Below, piece after piece: positions 5,808 through 7,731 of a stretch of DNA of 7,731 nt (position 1 is its first letter; every line of letters begins with the position of its first letter). Both the position numbers and the translations under genes were made by a program. The notes under the pieces are model-generated. The model was given only the letters and a program-made list of their open reading frames with translations, made no database searches and was not told where the DNA came from. The DNA is from Planctomycetota bacterium (lineage in GTDB: Bacteria > Planctomycetota > Phycisphaerae > Phycisphaerales > SM1A02), in the NCBI GenBank assembly GCA_027295365.1, contig JAPULD010000430.1:1-7731 (forward strand), in the 5' to 3' direction.

Positions 5808-7731
5808 TCAAGAACAAGGTCCCCACGCCGCGAGGAGGTCGAGCAGGTCGAGGACATCCACGGCTCCGCTGGCATCGGTATCCTCCGGGCATGGCGCGGG
5901 GCATGGCCCCCATCTGGCGAGCAGGTCCAGCAGGTCCATTACGTCAACGCGGCCGCTTCCGTCGGTGTCGGTCGGGCAGAAGTCGCACTGGTTGAGCAGC
6001 ACACTCACGTTGTCGAAGTCGTAGTTGGTCACGACGAGGTCGGGGGTGCCGTCGCCATCGAGGTCGCCGATCGCAAGATGGGTCGGGCCTTGCCCCACTT
6101 GGTAGGTGACGCTCGAGAGGAAGGTACCATCGCCAAAGCCGATCAGCACGCTTATGTGGCCATCAGGCAGTCCGGTCGCGTTGGAGTTGGCCACGGCGAG
6201 GTCGGGAATCCCGTCGCCATCGAGGTCGCTAATCGCGATTGCCCACGGCTCGGCGCCCACGGCCGAGGTGATGTAGGTGGCGAATGTTCCGTCGCCATTG
6301 CCGATCAGCACGCTCACGTCGTCGCTACAATGGTTGGCCGTGACGAGGTCGAGGGCGCCATCCCCGTCGAGGTCGCCGATCGCGACGGACTTCGGGCCGA
6401 AGGCCGCGAAATAAATGACGTGGGAGGCGAACGTGCCGTCTCCATTGCCGATCAGGACGCTCACGTCGGAACTGTCCTCATTGGCCGTGGCGAGGTCGGG
6501 GATGCCATCCCCGTCGAGGTCGCCGATCGCGACGGATTTCGGGCCGAAGTTCACCGGATAGGTGACTTGGGTCGCGAAGGTGCCGTCGCCATTGCCCATC
6601 AGCACGCTCACATTGTTGCTGATTGCATTGGCCACGACGAAGTCGGGGACGTTGTCCCCATCGAGATCGTCAATCGCGACGGATTGAGGGCGGACACCCG
6701 CATTGTATGAGAAGTGAGTGGCGAAGGTACCATCGCCATTGCCCATCAACACGCTCACATCGTCGCTCATGAAATTGGCCACGACGAGGTCGGGGGTGTT
6801 GTCTCCGTCGAGATCGCCGATCGCGATGGATTTCGGTCCGAATCCCACGGGGTAGGGAACTTCGGAGGCGAATAAGCCGTCGCCATTGCCGATCAGCACG
6901 CTCACGCTATTGCCGTCTTCATTGGCCGTGGCGAGGTCGGGGATGCCATCGCCATCGAAGTCGCCGATCGCGACGGAAGCCGGGCCGTCGCCCACGTCGG
7001 TGGTGAAGGTGCCGTCGCCATGGCCCAGCAACACGCGAATGCGATCGTCGTACGTGCCGGCCACTATGAGGTCGGGGATGCCATCCCCATCGAGGTCGCC
7101 GATCGTGACGAATTCCAAGCCCCCCCCCACAAAATAGGAGATGGGGGAAGGGAACGTGCCGTCGCCATTGCCGATCAGCACGCTCACGTCGTCGCTTAAA
7201 CGGTTGGCCGTGACGAGGTCGGAAACGCCATCCCCGTCGAGGTCGCCGATCGCGATGGAGAACGGGTGCCTTCCCACGTTATAAAGGACAGCGGGAGCGA
7301 ACGTTCCGTCGCCAAAGCCGATCAGCACGCTCAGGACATTGCTGAAAATGTTGGTCGTGACCAGGTCGGGGACGCCATCCCCGTCAAGGTCGCCGATCGC
7401 GACGGAAGTCGGGGAGGAACCCAAGGTAGGATAGGTGACGTGGGAGGAGAAAGTGCCATCGCCATTGCCGATCAGTACGCTCACGTCGCCGCTCCAATGG
7501 TTGGCCGTGACGAGGTCGAGGGCGCCATCCCCGTCGAGGTCGTTGATCGCGACTGAACCCGAACCATTGCCTGCGGTGTAGGTGACGTGAGAGGCGAACG
7601 TGCCGTCGCCAAAGCCGATCAGCACGCTCACGTTATCGCTTAAGTTGTTCGCCACGGCGAGGTCGAGGGCGCCATCCCCGTCGAGGTCGTTGATCGCGAC
7701 TGAAAACGGAGCATTGCCTACGGCATAGGTG
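5808..7731 (-). CDS. Secreted FG-GAP/VCBS repeat protein with dockerin-like C-terminal tail, 5' end outside window
   Basis: The minus frame is open from the right edge to the TGA at 5808-5810, giving 640 codons of a longer protein. The GTG at 7653-7655 is an internal Val of 'DLAVANN', not a start. Twelve units of about 49 residues are visible, each with a calcium-loop motif 'D(L/F)DGD(G/N)' and an FG-GAP motif like 'VLIGNGDGTF'. Such repeats build beta-propellers in extracellular and integrin-like proteins; twelve exceeds one seven-bladed ring. Unit 6 is about four residues short and unit 11 has about five extra. The last 59 residues hold two EF-hand-like loops, 'DTDGSGRVDVMD' and 'DTDASGAVDVLD', each followed by a Leu-rich helix and 'WGPC'. 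This resembles a dockerin type I pair and is common at the C-termini of secreted planctomycete proteins. Export and calcium binding are inferred; the signal peptide is outside the window. The natural ligand is unknown. Confidence 0.9.
   Translation of the reverse strand, partial: TYAVGNAPFSVAINDLDGDGALDLAVANNLSDNVSVLIGFGDGTFASHVTYTAGNGSGSVAINDLDGDGALDLVTANHWSGDVSVLIGNGDGTFSSHVTYPTLGSSPTSVAIGDLDGDGVPDLVTTNIFSNVLSVLIGFGDGTFAPAVLYNVGRHPFSIAIGDLDGDGVSDLVTANRLSDDVSVLIGNGDGTFPSPISYFVGGGLEFVTIGDLDGDGIPDLIVAGTYDDRIRVLLGHGDGTFTTDVGDGPASVAIGDFDGDGIPDLATANEDGNSVSVLIGNGDGLFASEVPYPVGFGPKSIAIGDLDGDNTPDLVVANFMSDDVSVLMGNGDGTFATHFSYNAGVRPQSVAIDDLDGDNVPDFVVANAISNNVSVLMGNGDGTFATQVTYPVNFGPKSVAIGDLDGDGIPDLATANEDSSDVSVLIGNGDGTFASHVIYFAAFGPKSVAIGDLDGDGALDLVTANHCSDDVSVLIGNGDGTFATYITSAVGAEPWAIAISDLDGDGIPDLAVANSNATGLPDGHISVLIGFGDGTFLSSVTYQVGQGPTHLAIGDLDGDGTPDLVVTNYDFDNVSVLLNQCDFCPTDTDGSGRVDVMDLLDLLARWGPCPAPCPEDTDASGAVDVLDLLDLLAAWGPCS
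5811..5987 (-). other. Dockerin-like double EF-hand C-terminal module
   Basis: This encodes the last 59 residues of the repeat protein. Two near-duplicate halves each have a 12-residue D-x-D-x-S-G-x-V-D-x-x-D calcium loop, then 'LLDLLA-x-WGPC'. Cysteine pairs flank both halves and could form disulfides outside the cytoplasm. The duplicated calcium loop is the hallmark of type I dockerins. In planctomycetes, which lack cellulosomes, such tails probably serve in sorting or attachment; that role is inferred. Confidence 0.75.
5991..7731 (-). repeat. Tandem in-frame array of about 147-bp FG-GAP repeat units
   Basis: At least twelve units of about 147 bp (49 codons) lie head to tail inside the coding sequence and continue past the right edge. 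Most are 49-50 codons; unit 6 is 45 and unit 11 is 54. Long exact DNA matches occur: 47 bases between 7511-7557 and 7658-7704 (offset exactly 147), and 48 bases between 6328-6375 and 7495-7542 (offset 1167, a multiple of three). This implies recent duplication or gene conversion between units. Confidence 0.85.

Noticed and set aside
5793..6710. Long plus-strand open frame of about 305 codons with its own repeated 'EVADRDG' pattern
   Set aside because: It is the antisense of the FG-GAP repeat array; its repetition simply mirrors the real minus-strand repeats, and it has no recognisable fold, signal peptide or ribosome binding site.
7653..7655. GTG as start codon of the FG-GAP protein
   Set aside because: The frame continues upstream to the window edge with another intact repeat unit ('SVAINDLDGDGALDLAVANN'), so this GTG is an internal valine codon.

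Overview
The window most likely comes from a planctomycete, probably of the class Phycisphaerae. This is inferred from protein style and not from a marker gene. Three clues point there: a secreted FG-GAP repeat protein ending in a double EF-hand-like, dockerin-type tail with repeated 'WGPC' ends; an RDD membrane protein carrying a 'C-x2-C-x-YDLTGN' zinc ribbon; and a moderately GC-rich, loosely packed layout. There are no rRNA, tRNA, CRISPR, IS or phage features.

Layout. Six protein genes are supported, five on the minus strand and one on the plus strand. From 3452 down to 1, three genes run in the same direction: a HAL2/CysQ-like 3'(2'),5'-bisphosphate nucleotidase (2418-3452), an SLC13/DASS permease with two internal TrkA-C domains (506-2290), and the N-terminal 171 codons of a three-helix membrane protein (1-513). 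The last start overlaps the permease stop by 8 bases and the gene leaves the window at base 1. The nucleotidase and permease make biochemical sense together: the permease family includes sulfate importers, and the nucleotidase clears the PAP produced when sulfate is activated and reduced. A sulfur-assimilation cluster is the best reading, but the permease substrate is inferred.

The only plus-strand gene (3599-4282) is divergent from the nucleotidase. It encodes an RDD membrane protein flanked by two four-cysteine zinc ribbons. Convergent to it is a GluR0-like ligand-gated potassium channel (4378-5511): a periplasmic amino-acid-binding fold split by a two-helix pore with the filter TVGYGD.

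After about 300 bases without a gene, which hold two short inverted repeats, the right end is the 3' part of a large secreted repeat protein (5808-7731, open at the right edge). It has at least twelve ~49-residue FG-GAP/VCBS calcium-loop units and a dockerin-like C-terminal module. The repeats share long exact DNA matches and contain a nine-base G run in the coding strand.

Most notable: the prokaryotic glutamate-receptor-type channel, the nucleotidase-permease pair, and the repeat protein with internal homogenisation and a possible slippage tract. I see no clearly new multi-gene system.
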